NCBI RefSeq assembly: GCF_963665355.1 | Contig: NZ_OY762229.1 | Span: 5,306,001-5,370,000 of the forward strand | Direction of reading: 5' to 3' | Length of the DNA stretch: 64,000 bases | DNA from: an uncultured Desulfobacter sp. | GTDB lineage: Bacteria > Desulfobacterota > Desulfobacteria > Desulfobacterales > Desulfobacteraceae | Shown: one piece after another, positions 27,820-41,492 of the stretch | Position numbering within the stretch: position 1 is the first letter of the stretch | Layout of the letters: the number at the start of each line of letters is the position of its first letter | Translations under genes and position numbers: made by a program | Notes under the pieces: generated by a model | The model's input: only the letters and a program-made list of their open reading frames with translations | The model's database searches: none | Told to the model about the DNA's origin: nothing

Positions 27820-28902
27820 ATGCAATCACTTTTCAATAAAAAATATTTTTCTATTCTGGTGTTCCTGATCCAGGTGTATTTTGGGGTGATCTCGTCCTGT
27901 GCCCCAGAGGCCGTACCCACCGGCGGCAGTGTGCAACCCTGGACGTTTGCAGTGGTCAGTGACACACAGGGGAACAACAAAGCACCAGAAAGCCACTCCT
28001 GTATCAACGATCACATCGTCCACGCCATTGCCGATGACCTTGCACGTGAACATCCCGACTTGGTGCTGGTTTCCGGAGATCTTGTCAACGGCTGGCTAAA
28101 AAATAGCGATACGGCCTACCCGGTTCAATATCAAAACTGGAAAAAAGCCATGGCCGCGGTTTATGAAGCCGGTATCCGGGTCTATCCCATCCGGGGCAAC
28201 CATGACAGCGGACCGGAACGGCTGGTGCTGCCGCCGTTGCCGGCCCATCTTGAACCGCCTGACGGAGCACTTGATCAATTAAAAAAGACCTTCCAAAAAA
28301 CATTCAGCGAAGCCTATATTCCCCAAAACAGCCCGGTTGGTGAACAGGGATTAACCTACAGCTTTCGGCATAAAAATGCTTTTTTTGTGGGACTGGACCA
28401 ATACAGCAATGGTCAGCACAAAGTTAATCAGGCCTGGCTTGACCGGCAGTTGCGGAATAATACGCATCCCCATATCTTCATCTATGGCCATGAACCGGCC
28501 TTTGAAATGAACCACAAGGACAATCTGTCCTGTTTTCAGAAATTGCGGGATATTTTTTGGGACAGCATCGGGCAAGCCGGTGCCGTAATCTATTTTTGCG
28601 GGCATGACCATTTTTACAACCGCGCCCTGATTCCGGACAGCACAGGTCATCCTCTGCGCCAGATTGTTGTAAGTCCCGGCGGCGGCAGGCTTAGAACCTG
28701 GTCCGGCCGTTACGAGGAATCCAATCGGGTAACCCGCGAGTATCACAATGAAAAATTTTATGGTTATATTCTGGTCACCGTGGAGGGACTGCACGCCACG
28801 GTTCGCTGGAAAGCATTAACCCGACCGGAGGATATGTATTCCTGGCAGTTTCTGGATACCTTCTCTTATTCTCTGAAACCCCGTGTAAATGCGCTTGACT
28901 AA
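27820..28902 (+). CDS. Lipoprotein metallophosphoesterase
   Basis: A 360-residue calcineurin-like phosphoesterase. The N-terminal hydrophobic stretch ends in a lipobox (VISSC, Cys27), so the mature protein is probably lipid-anchored to an envelope membrane. The metal-binding blocks are VVSDTQG, VSGDLVNG, RGNHDSG, YGHEP and CGHDHFY. The substrate is unknown; the family includes phosphodiesterases and acid phosphatases. The ribosome-binding site is not obvious, because the arm of a strong inverted repeat covers the region just upstream. Confidence 0.85.
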   Translation: MQSLFNKKYFSILVFLIQVYFGVISSCAPEAVPTGGSVQPWTFAVVSDTQGNNKAPESHSCINDHIVHAIADDLAREHPDLVLVSGDLVNGWLKNSDTAYPVQYQNWKKAMAAVYEAGIRVYPIRGNHDSGPERLVLPPLPAHLEPPDGALDQLKKTFQKTFSEAYIPQNSPVGEQGLTYSFRHKNAFFVGLDQYSNGQHKVNQAWLDRQLRNNTHPHIFIYGHEPAFEMNHKDNLSCFQKLRDIFWDSIGQAGAVIYFCGHDHFYNRALIPDSTGHPLRQIVVSPGGGRLRTWSGRYEESNRVTREYHNEKFYGYILVTVEGLHATVRWKALTRPEDMYSWQFLDTFSYSLKPRVNALD

Positions 28903-28970
28903 AAAACCGGGGTTTACTAATCTTGGCGGGTTTACCCGGATATTAATTTTTTTTAAAAAAGGGAGGCGAT

Positions 28971-29597
28971 ATGGCCGTATATGTAAAGGACCATCCTCTA
29001 ATAAAGCATAAACTTGGATTGATGCGCCAAAAGGAGATCAGCACCAAGGATTTCAGGGAACTGGCCTCGGAAGTGGCCCGCCTGCTCACCTACGAAGCAA
29101 CCCAGGATCTTGAGACCGAAACAGAGGTCATCGAGGGCTGGGCAGGTCAGGTTGAGGTGGAAAAAATAAAAGGCAAAAAAATCACTATTGTTCCCATTTT
29201 AAGAGCAGGACTGGGCATGATGGACGGTGTCCTGGATCTGATTCCGTCCGCCAAGGTCTCTGTGGTGGGGTTTTACCGGAACGAGGAGACGTTAAAGCCT
29301 GTACAATATTATTTTAAAACAGCTTCTGCCATGGAAGAGCGCACGGCTTTGATCCTGGATCCCATGCTGGCCACCGGCGGCACTTTAATCGCCACCATTG
29401 ATCTGCTCAAAGAGGCCGGCTGCAAAAGAATAAAGGGACTTTTTCTTGTGGCGGCCCCGGAGGGCATTGCCGCACTGGAGAAAAAGCATCCGGATGTTGA
29501 TGTCTTCACCGCCAGCATTGATGAGCGGCTTAATGACGTGGGGTATATTCTTCCGGGGTTGGGGGATGCCGGGGATAAAATATTTGGAACAAAATAA
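28971..29597 (+). CDS. upp: Uracil phosphoribosyltransferase
   Basis: A 208-residue cytosolic enzyme that makes UMP from uracil and PRPP. Seen: [12 protein letters not shown] at the N-terminus, [13 protein letters not shown] near residue 75, and the PRPP loop DPMLATGGT near 130. The C-terminal [13 protein letters not shown] uracil-binding segment is also present. The Shine-Dalgarno GGGAGG stands 6 nt before ATG. It is followed after 28 nt by the uracil permease gene, giving a two-gene uptake-and-salvage unit. Confidence 0.96.
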   Translation: MAVYVKDHPLIKHKLGLMRQKEISTKDFRELASEVARLLTYEATQDLETETEVIEGWAGQVEVEKIKGKKITIVPILRAGLGMMDGVLDLIPSAKVSVVGFYRNEETLKPVQYYFKTASAMEERTALILDPMLATGGTLIATIDLLKEAGCKRIKGLFLVAAPEGIAALEKKHPDVDVFTASIDERLNDVGYILPGLGDAGDKIFGTK

Positions 29598-29625
29598 TGT
29601 TTAACATAAAAGGAAAATAAGAAAG

Positions 29626-30858
29626 ATGTCCGATAGTCCGCCATCATCAACAGATTATAACTTCCGGGTAAAAGACTGTTTCCTGGGTGCCCAGATGCTC
29701 TTTGTGGCCTTTGGTGCCCTGGTGCTGGTGCCCCTGCTGACAGGATTAAACCCCAATGTGGCATTGTTCACAGCCGGGTTGGGGACCCTGGTGTTCCAGG
29801 CCATTACCCGGGGCAAGGTGCCCATATTCCTGGCCTCGTCCTTTGCCTTTATCGCCCCCATCCAGTACGGGGCCAAAACCTGGGGTATTCCCGGCACCAT
29901 GTGCGGCCTGGCAGCCGCCGGCGTGATTTATATCATACTGAGCACCCTGGTGAGAATATGGGGCAGTGAAGTTATCCAGAAAATTTTGCCGCCGGTGGTA
30001 ACCGGGCCGGTCATCATGGTCATCGGCCTGAAACTGGCTCCGGTGGCCGTGGGCATGGCCACAAGCGGAACAGATCACTACGCCAAGGCAGCAGCCATGA
30101 CTGTGGCCTGTATTGCCCTTGCCACCACGATTCTGGTCTCCTTGTTTGCAAAAGGCATTTTAAAACTGATCCCCATTCTGGTGGGCATTGCCGTGGGATA
30201 TGTTGTGGCACTGATCATGGGCATGGTCAGTTTTGATGCTGTGGTATCAGCGCCCTGGATTGCGATTCCCGCTTTTGTCTTCCCCCAGTGGAACCTTCAT
30301 GCCATCTTCTACATTCTGCCTGTGGCCATTGCTCCGGCCATTGAACATTTCGGAGACATCGTGGCCATCGGCCGGGTTACAGGTAAAGACTACATCAAAG
30401 ATCCCGGCATCCAGAACACCATGCTGGGCGACGGTGTTGCCACCTCTCTGGCGGCCCTGCTGGGCGGCCCGCCCAACACCACCTACTCCGAAGTCACCGG
30501 AGCCGTAACCCTGACCCGCTCCTTTAACCCGGCCATCATGACCTGGGCCGCCATCACCGCCATCCTGCTGGCCTTTGTCGGCAAACTGGGCGCATTGCTG
30601 CAGACCATCCCCGCCCCTGTCATGGGCGGCATCATGCTGCTGCTGTTCGGGGCCATTGCCGTGGTGGGTCTGAACACCCTTGTCCAGGCCCAGGAGGACC
30701 TTGTGGCACCAAGAAACTTGAGCATCATTGCCCTGATTCTGGTTTCCGGCATCGGGGGGCTGGCCATCAATTTCGGTAATTTTGAACTGTCCGGCATCGG
30801 CCTTGCCGGTGTACTTGGCGTTCTTCTGAATCTGGTTCTGCCACGACCTAAAGTTTAA
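29626..30858 (+). CDS. uraA: Uracil permease (NCS2/UraA family)
   Basis: A 410-residue inner-membrane nucleobase:cation symporter with 12-14 hydrophobic segments. Family features include FVAFGALVLVPLLTGLN in the first membrane helix, a TM8-like AIAPAIEHFGDI segment that carries the conserved glutamate, and the GGPPNTTYSE motif near residue 285. It should import uracil for Upp encoded just upstream. The stop overlaps the end of a decayed minus-strand dehydrogenase fragment. Confidence 0.95.
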   Translation: MSDSPPSSTDYNFRVKDCFLGAQMLFVAFGALVLVPLLTGLNPNVALFTAGLGTLVFQAITRGKVPIFLASSFAFIAPIQYGAKTWGIPGTMCGLAAAGVIYIILSTLVRIWGSEVIQKILPPVVTGPVIMVIGLKLAPVAVGMATSGTDHYAKAAAMTVACIALATTILVSLFAKGILKLIPILVGIAVGYVVALIMGMVSFDAVVSAPWIAIPAFVFPQWNLHAIFYILPVAIAPAIEHFGDIVAIGRVTGKDYIKDPGIQNTMLGDGVATSLAALLGGPPNTTYSEVTGAVTLTRSFNPAIMTWAAITAILLAFVGKLGALLQTIPAPVMGGIMLLLFGAIAVVGLNTLVQAQEDLVAPRNLSIIALILVSGIGGLAINFGNFELSGIGLAGVLGVLLNLVLPRPKV

Positions 30859-30977
30859 AGCCCCATAAAGGCCCTGGCCGCTGAAAGGGCAATTCCCATG
30901 TCCTTTACAAAGTGCCGGATGAAAAATCCCGGCGTGTCATCCCCATAGATCATTTTTGGCCCCAGATTATTTATCTG
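30855..30977 (-). pseudogene. 3' remnant of a 3-hydroxyisobutyrate dehydrogenase-like gene
   Basis: On the minus strand an open stretch of about 40 codons reads NLGPKMIYGDD and PGFFIRHFVKDMGIAL, which is the late helical region of the beta-hydroxyacid dehydrogenase (3-hydroxyisobutyrate dehydrogenase) family, ending at a normal stop (30855-30857). The NAD-binding part and everything upstream is missing (TGA just upstream). It is a relic, not a working gene. Confidence 0.6.
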
Positions 30978-31039
30978 TCATGGATTCTCCTTTCAAAACG
31001 CTTATCCCGCCATTATTGACAATCCTTTTGAGACGTTAT

Positions 31040-31064
31040 CAATAACGGCCACAGGCCGCTATTG
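31040..31064. other. GC hairpin in the ppk upstream region
   Basis: CAATA-A-CGGCC-ACA-GGCCG-C-TATTG forms a near-perfect hairpin in the 380-bp region between uraA and ppk. No U-run follows. The rest of this region holds only the dehydrogenase remnant and AT-rich, promoter-like sequence; no Pho box was recognised. Confidence 0.4.
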
Positions 31065-31239
31065 AAACTTTCATATAAACTTAAGACCTGGTATCATAAA
31101 AATTGTTTTCGCTCAAAGATTGTTTTTCGTTCAGTCCTAACACAATTTTAGTAATTTGCTGATATACATACAACACGATTTTGGGTCAAAATAGAATATG
31201 AAATGACTTTAGGATTGGCAAAGGAGCACCGAAATACGA

Positions 31240-33417
31240 ATGCAAGCAGCCACAGGTGAAGAAGACACCAATTTAGAGAAAACCGTTGAGTTGACCACGA
31301 CCAATCGTTATATCAACAGGGAGCTCTCCTGGCTCCAGTTCAACCGCAGGGTCCTTGAAGAGGCCCAGAACCCCAACCATCCCCTGATGGAACGGGTTCG
31401 TTTTCTCTCCATTTCCGCTTCCAATCTGGACGAATTTTTCATGGTCCGGGTGGCGGGTCTTAAAGCCCAGGTAAACAAAGGCGCAACAAGTGCAAACCCG
31501 GACAATATGACCCCGTCGGAACAGCTTAAGGCCATAGAAGAAGCCGTCATCCAGCTTAACAACATCACCCGGGAGTGCATCACAAGCCTGACCAGGGATC
31601 TGGAGGATGCCAATGTTTTTGTTGTCAAGCCCGAGCAGCTTACCATGGAGGACCGGGAAACCCTGCTCCTGGAATTCCAGAGCAAACTGTTCCCTGTGCT
31701 CAGTCCCCTTGCCGTGGACCCTGCCCATCCTTTTCCGTTTATCCCCAACCTGGGCCATGGCATGATCATGGATCTTATAGAAGAAGAGAGCGGGGATGCC
31801 ATGATCGCCCTTGTCATCCTGCCTTCCCAGATCAAACGCTACATCAGGATTCCAGGCAAGGAGATCCGCTTTATCCGTCTGGTTTCGGTCATAAGCATGT
31901 TCTATGATCACCTGTTTCCCGGATACCGCCTGACAGGGTCAGGGGTTTTTCAGGTCATACGGGATTCGGAACTTGAAATTGATGAGGCTGCCGAAGACCT
32001 TGTACGCACATTCCAGTCCGCGCTGAACCGCCGCCGCCGGGGCAATGTCATACGCCTGCGGGTTGATACCGGCATGCCGGATAATTTAACCAGATTCATC
32101 ACGGATCAGTTTGAAATGAACCCCGAGGATGTGTTCAAATCAGATCATGTGGAGCTGTCAGCCATCAAGGAACTGATCTGCGATGACCGCCCGGACCTGC
32201 TGTTTAAAAAATACCATGCCAGGTTCCCGGAACGGATCCGGGATTTTGGCGGGGACTGTTTTGAAGCCATCCTGAAAAAAGATATTGTTGTTCACCACCC
32301 CTATGAAAGCTTTGATGTGGTGGTCCAGTTCATCCGCCAGGCCAGCCAGGACAAGAATGTGGTGTCCATCAAACAGACCCTTTACCGTACCAGCAAGGAC
32401 TCTCCCATTGTCCAGGCCCTGGTGGAAGCCGCAGAGGCAGGGATCAATGTCACTGCCATGGTGGAGCTTAAAGCCCGGTTTGACGAAGAGGCCAACATTG
32501 AACTGGCAAGAAAGCTGGAGCTTGCCGGCGCCCAGGTGGTTTACGGCATCATTGACCTGAAGACCCACGCCAAACTCTCTTTGGTGGTGCGCAGGGAAGA
32601 CGGAAAGTTTGCATCCTATGCCCACCTTGGCACGGGCAACTATCACCCCATCACGGCCAAAATTTACACGGATCTCTCCTTTTTCACCCATAATCCGAAA
32701 ATCTGCTCCGAAGTGATGCAGATCTTCAACTACATGACAGGATATGCCAAGCCGGCCAACCTTGAAGTTCTGGACATTGCGCCCCTGACCCTGCGCAAAC
32801 GCATCATTGAAAACATAGAAAAAGAAATCGAGTTTGCCGAAAAGGGGAAGCCGGCCCACATCTGGGCAAAGATGAATTCCCTTGTGGACCCCAAAATCAT
32901 TAATTGTCTTTACCAGGCATCCCAGGCAGGGGTCAGTATTGACCTTGTCATCCGCGGTATATGCTGCCTGCGGCCGGGCATCCCTGGAATCAGTGAAAAC
33001 ATACGGGTGAAATCCATTGTGGGACGGTTTCTGGAACACTCCAGGATTGCCTGTTTTGGCAACGGCCATGAAATGCCCTCCTCCCATGCCAAGGTGTATA
33101 TATCCTCGGCAGACTGGATGCCCAGAAACCTGGACCGGCGCATTGAAACCCTGGTGCCCATTCTCACCCCCACGGTCCACCGTCAGATCCTGGACCAGAT
33201 TATGGTGGCCAACCTAAGGGATAATGAACAAAGCTGGATCCTGAACAGCGACGGCACCTACACCCGAACCGTCCCGGGCAAGGAACCGTTCAATGCCCAT
33301 AACTTTTTCATGACCAACCCCAGCCTGTCCGGCCGGGGGTCGGCCCTGCGCCCGGAATTGTTAAAAACACGGCAGAAACGCTTTCACAAGGTCAGAAAAA
33401 AGGTAAAAAAACCCTGA
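31240..33417 (+). CDS. ppk: Polyphosphate kinase 1
   Basis: A 725-residue enzyme that polymerises ATP gamma-phosphate into polyphosphate, usually as an inner-membrane-associated tetramer. Seen: [17 protein letters not shown] near residue 27 (N-domain), the [15 protein letters not shown] block near 160, and the catalytic phospho-histidine region [11 protein letters not shown] near 440. The C2-domain [21 protein letters not shown]-like block lies near 615. The ATG at 31240 is preceded by AAGGAG at about 14 nt. A start at an internal Met is unlikely because the N-domain begins about 22 residues in. Confidence 0.95.
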   Translation: MQAATGEEDTNLEKTVELTTTNRYINRELSWLQFNRRVLEEAQNPNHPLMERVRFLSISASNLDEFFMVRVAGLKAQVNKGATSANPDNMTPSEQLKAIEEAVIQLNNITRECITSLTRDLEDANVFVVKPEQLTMEDRETLLLEFQSKLFPVLSPLAVDPAHPFPFIPNLGHGMIMDLIEEESGDAMIALVILPSQIKRYIRIPGKEIRFIRLVSVISMFYDHLFPGYRLTGSGVFQVIRDSELEIDEAAEDLVRTFQSALNRRRRGNVIRLRVDTGMPDNLTRFITDQFEMNPEDVFKSDHVELSAIKELICDDRPDLLFKKYHARFPERIRDFGGDCFEAILKKDIVVHHPYESFDVVVQFIRQASQDKNVVSIKQTLYRTSKDSPIVQALVEAAEAGINVTAMVELKARFDEEANIELARKLELAGAQVVYGIIDLKTHAKLSLVVRREDGKFASYAHLGTGNYHPITAKIYTDLSFFTHNPKICSEVMQIFNYMTGYAKPANLEVLDIAPLTLRKRIIENIEKEIEFAEKGKPAHIWAKMNSLVDPKIINCLYQASQAGVSIDLVIRGICCLRPGIPGISENIRVKSIVGRFLEHSRIACFGNGHEMPSSHAKVYISSADWMPRNLDRRIETLVPILTPTVHRQILDQIMVANLRDNEQSWILNSDGTYTRTVPGKEPFNAHNFFMTNPSLSGRGSALRPELLKTRQKRFHKVRKKVKKP

Positions 33418-33428
33418 TACAACGTTAT

Positions 33429-33776
33429 CTATTTAGGGAAATTGGCTTTATTGGGTGCTATGGCACAACCCAGCCAGTCAATAATCTTTCCCATGTTTTG
33501 CATATTGGATAGTGCTTCCTGGTCGTCATTGACTTCGCCTTTGTCCAAGCCAAGGCCAAGATTCCAATAGATGGAACCGGGAACAATCATCTGGTTCATC
33601 AAGAACATATGATTGATGGTGTCAAAGACGTGGACCACGCCGGCTTTGCGGGCAGCAGCCACGGCCACGCCAATCTTGCCTGAAAAGGCAAGATTGTTAC
33701 AGACAGCAATGAAACCGGAACGGTCAATGAGCCCTTTCATCTCAGACGTGACATCGGTAAAGTATGAAACGACATA
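33429..33776 (-). pseudogene. Flavodoxin-like NADPH-dependent FMN reductase, 5' part lost at rRNA operon end
   Basis: The C-terminal ~115 residues of an iron-sulfur-flavoprotein-type FMN reductase are readable on the minus strand: SYFTDVTSEMKGLIDR, GKIGVAVAAARKAG, FDTINHMFLMNQ, MIVPGSIYWNLG. The N-terminal FMN-phosphate loop and cluster region are absent; homology stops just after the rRNA terminator (33781-33819). The open frame continues by chance through the 5S rRNA gene, which is not protein coding. It is read as a gene decapitated by a rearrangement at the rRNA operon end. Confidence 0.75.
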
Positions 33777-33780
33777 AATA

Positions 33781-33819
33781 AAAAAGCCCTGACCAAGTCT
33801 ACCTTGATCAGGGCTTTTA
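33781..33819 (-). terminator. Intrinsic terminator of rRNA operon A
   Basis: On the minus strand AGCCCTGA...TCAGGGCT forms a stem followed by a run of T. It lies just downstream of the 5S gene. The copy at 61544-61582 differs only in the loop. Confidence 0.9.
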
Positions 33820-33826
33820 AAAAAGA

Positions 33827-33943
33827 ACCGGCGGCGTTCTACTCTCCCACACAGTCTCCCATGCAGTACCATCGACGCTAAAGAGCTTAACTTCCGTGTT
33901 CGAGATGGGTACGGGTGTGGCCTCTTCGCCATCGCCACCGGTT
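33827..33943 (-). rRNA. rrf: 5S ribosomal RNA (operon A)
   Basis: On the minus strand the ~117-nt sequence starts CCGGTGGCGATGGCGAAGAG and includes the conserved CCCATCTCGAACACGG and GGGAGAGTAGAACG blocks. Ends are set by the complementary CCGG(T)/(A)CCGG helix I. It is identical in the second operon at 61590-61706. Confidence 0.95.
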
Positions 33944-34064
33944 ACACTGGTCGGACCTGGAATTTCAGATTGGTTCTCACTGCCGTTATCCCATGGGTCC
34001 TAATATGTAATCTGTTGTAGTAATATCTTCACATCAAAGTATCTAAATTTATTCGTGGAAAAAA

Positions 34065-37042
<2,978 letters not shown>

Positions 37043-37398
37043 CTATTCCACAAATAAGTTTAAACGCTTTGATGTTTTTCGGAAATTTTGTGAATTTCGG
37101 CGTTGCTACGCGTCAATTTTAAAACGGAGTAGTCTACTACACCTTATTTAAAATTGTCGCTTGCGCCTTGAACTTCACTAAAATTTCCTTCAACATAGCT
37201 GGAGTAATCAATTTGCATTGATCACACCTTTTATATTTTTAGTTGATCAGGTGTTCATTAACACCGTTTCAACAACGCTATTGATATTTACTACAACAAA
37301 TTGTCAAAGAGCAATGAGAGTGCGGCTACTTTATTCGCCGGTTTGATCTCTCAAAGTTGGTCAGTGAATCCAAAAAGAGCTTATTTATTCTTTCCTTT
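37043..37398 (-). other. 16S-23S internal spacer without tRNA genes
   Basis: About 355 nt between 16S and 23S. No tRNA-Ile or tRNA-Ala cloverleaf is present, unlike many rRNA operons. A boxA-like antitermination element (TGCTCTTTGACAA on the minus strand, 37301-37313) is visible. Confidence 0.8.
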
Positions 37399-38953
<1,555 letters not shown>

Positions 38954-39109
38954 ATAATCCTTTACTAAAACTTTTTTAGGTCTGCACTTAAAGCCTAAGC
39001 CCCAAGCACATTGTCATTGACCCGCTCTTTTCTTTTTCACTGACCAATTTTCAAAGATCAAATTCAACTACATTTTTTCGAAAAATCTGTCCGTTCGAAA
39101 AACCTGCTA

Positions 39110-39138
39110 AATATACATCCGAGGCAATATCTTGTCAA
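39110..39138 (-). promoter_or_regulatory. rRNA operon A promoter
   Basis: On the minus strand a perfect -35 TTGACA (39138-39133), a 17-bp spacer and a -10 TATATT (39115-39110) lie about 150 nt upstream of the 16S 5' end, with an AT-rich upstream tract resembling an UP element. The 150-nt leader between holds no gene. Confidence 0.8.
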
Positions 39139-39251
39139 TCTTTTTTTTATTTTTTATGTATTTCTTCGATTCATGCTGGTCAAATCATTAAAGGATTACC
39201 ACAACCTTTGCAGTCATCAACCACTATACAACCCACAGACACAACACAAAC

Positions 39252-40250
39252 CTAAAATTTTACCCGGGAATACACATCACCATCAAGGCGGCATATCTGA
39301 TTATCCCTAATCATTTCCCAACCCCTGGCGGCAACCATTGCGGCATTATCTCCACACAGTGACAGGGGCGGTGAAAATACATTGATTCTATGCCGTTCCG
39401 CTCTCTGGGCAAGATTTTCAACAAAGGTCCGGTTGGCTGACACCCCACCGGCAATACCAATACAGACACAGTTTTTTTTTCTGGCCGCGGCAATCAGCTT
39501 AGCGGATAATACATCAATTACAGCCAGTTGAAAACCTGCTGCCACATGGGCAGACTGATCATCATTCATTCCTGAATTTTCGTGAAGATGCCTTGCCACC
39601 GCCGATTTAAGCCCACTGAAACTAAAATCAAAATTATCTTTCCCAAGCATGCTCCGAGGAAATTTTATTTTTTTAGGATCACCTTTTTTTGCCAAGGCTT
39701 CAATGGCCGGCCCTCCCGGATAGCTTAACCCCATCATCTTGGCCACTTTGTCAAAGGCTTCCCCCGCTGCATCATCCCGGGTCTGGCCCATTAAAGTGAA
39801 GGCGCCGGGTTCGTTTACATAATAGATATTGGTGTGCCCGCCCGACACCACAAGACATATAAATGGAAACTGAGGGGGGCAGTCCAAAAGTTGTAATGAG
39901 CAGATGTGAGCTTCAAGATGGTTAACGCCGGCCAGGGGCAGGTGCCGCGCCCAGGCCAGAGCCTTGGCATATGAAAATCCCACCAGGAGAGCACCGATTA
40001 GTCCGGGACCCTGGGTGGCAGCGACACCATCAATATCATTTAAACCGATACCAGCCTGGAACAGGGCCTGGTCCACCACAGGCCCGATAACCTCAAGATG
40101 CATGCGCGACGCAAGTTCTGGCACCACCCCACCGTATATGGCATGGGTAGACACCTGAGAGGAGACAACAGAAGACCGAATATGTACACCATCTTCCACG
40201 ACAGCCGCCGCAGTTTCGTCGCAGGAGGATTCTATCCCGAGAATAAGCAT
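39252..40250 (-). CDS. tsaD: tRNA N6-adenosine threonylcarbamoyltransferase TsaD
   Basis: A 332-residue enzyme of the Kae1/Qri7 (ASKHA) family that transfers the threonylcarbamoyl group to A37 of ANN-decoding tRNAs, normally with TsaB and TsaE. Seen: LGIESSCDETAAAVV at the N-terminus, the metal-binding GVNHLEAHI (HxxxH), VSGGHTN near residue 134, and SFSGLKSAV. It is 26 nt downstream of purM on the same strand and may share its transcript. The tsaC-like gene at 7.4 kb is its pathway partner. Confidence 0.96.
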   Translation of the reverse strand: MLILGIESSCDETAAAVVEDGVHIRSSVVSSQVSTHAIYGGVVPELASRMHLEVIGPVVDQALFQAGIGLNDIDGVAATQGPGLIGALLVGFSYAKALAWARHLPLAGVNHLEAHICSLQLLDCPPQFPFICLVVSGGHTNIYYVNEPGAFTLMGQTRDDAAGEAFDKVAKMMGLSYPGGPAIEALAKKGDPKKIKFPRSMLGKDNFDFSFSGLKSAVARHLHENSGMNDDQSAHVAAGFQLAVIDVLSAKLIAAARKKNCVCIGIAGGVSANRTFVENLAQRAERHRINVFSPPLSLCGDNAAMVAARGWEMIRDNQICRLDGDVYSRVKF

Positions 40251-40276
40251 GTGTGGGGTACTTTGCGGCAGAAGAA

Positions 40277-41320
40277 TCAGATATATTGGGTCTGATTCTC
40301 GTTGTTTTTTCTTTCCAGAATTTCACCTATAAAATAAGCACATTCGTCCATGGCGTTCAGTCTGTCCATAACTTCCTGGGCTGATTTTTCAGGAACCACC
40401 ACTACCATGCCGATGCCATTGTTAAAGGTTTTGTGCATGTCATGCTCAGGAACATTACCTTCCCGCTGGATGATGTTGAATATGGGTGGAATCTGCCATG
40501 ATCCTTTGTGAACAACAGCCTTGCATGCCTGGGGGATAACCCGGATGATGTTTTCGTCTATACCGCCACCTGTGATATGAACCAGTCCGTGAATAGGCAA
40601 GTCGCGCAGCAGGTTAAGAATACTGGTCACATATATGATGGTGGGCTTAAGCAGTTCTTCTCCAAGGGTGGTGTCCAGGTCGGCCAGTTTAGTATTTACA
40701 TCATACCTGCACTTGTCAAAGAACACCTTGCGCACCAGGGAAAATCCATTGGAATGAAGCCCCGAAGAGGCAATTCCGATAAGTTTGTGCCCCGGACGAA
40801 TGTACGAACCGTCAATAATTTTGTCATTGTCCACAATACCTACGGAAAAGCCTGCCAGATCATATTCGCCATCCTGATACATTCCGGGCATTTCAGCGGT
40901 TTCTCCGCCGATAAGCGCACAGCCGGCCTGGGTACAGCCGTTGGCAATACCCGCAATGATTTTTTCAGCTACTCTATTGTCCAGTTTGCCTGTGGCAAGA
41001 TAATCAAGAAAAAATAGAGGCTTGGCTCCCTGAACAACGATGTCGTTGACGCACATGGCCACAAGATCTATGCCTACGGTATCATGTTTGTCCATCTGGA
41101 AGGCGACTTTAAGCTTGGTTCCCACCCCATCTGTGGAACTGACCAGTACCGGGTTGGAAATATTGGCCAAATTCAGGGAAAAAAGTCCACCAAAACCACC
41201 AATTTCTCCCATGACACCGGTCCGTGGGGTGGATTTGGCAATGTCTTTGATCCGGCCGACCAGTTGGTTGGCTTTATCGATATCAACACCGGAATCCGCG
41301 TATGTTAAAGAGTCATTCAT
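40277..41320 (-). CDS. purM: Phosphoribosylformylglycinamidine cyclo-ligase
   Basis: A 347-residue AIR synthetase that closes the imidazole ring in purine synthesis (step 5). Seen: a YADSGVDIDKAN-type N-terminus, GEIGGFGGLF, LVSSTDGVGTKL, GGETAEMPG and SSGLHSNGFSLVRK. It is divergent from hom, with a 170-bp intergenic region between. Confidence 0.96.
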   Translation of the reverse strand: MNDSLTYADSGVDIDKANQLVGRIKDIAKSTPRTGVMGEIGGFGGLFSLNLANISNPVLVSSTDGVGTKLKVAFQMDKHDTVGIDLVAMCVNDIVVQGAKPLFFLDYLATGKLDNRVAEKIIAGIANGCTQAGCALIGGETAEMPGMYQDGEYDLAGFSVGIVDNDKIIDGSYIRPGHKLIGIASSGLHSNGFSLVRKVFFDKCRYDVNTKLADLDTTLGEELLKPTIIYVTSILNLLRDLPIHGLVHITGGGIDENIIRVIPQACKAVVHKGSWQIPPIFNIIQREGNVPEHDMHKTFNNGIGMVVVVPEKSAQEVMDRLNAMDECAYFIGEILERKNNENQTQYI

Positions 41321-41492
41321 CTGATTTTACCTCACTTATGGCAATCTTGAAGGATCTTTCAATCCCTTTAAAGGAGCCAATAATACGCTCAAAACCCGCA
41401 AAAAGTCAAAAGCTTTTTGACAAGGCTGCCCCGGATGAAGTATTAAGTGGATGATTTTTAAACTAGGGACTATTTTTGGAGAAAATGTCTTC

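Noticed and set aside
37043-37398. tRNA-Ile/Ala genes in the rRNA spacer.
   Set aside because: No cloverleaf, anticodon arm or CCA-flanked structure is readable.
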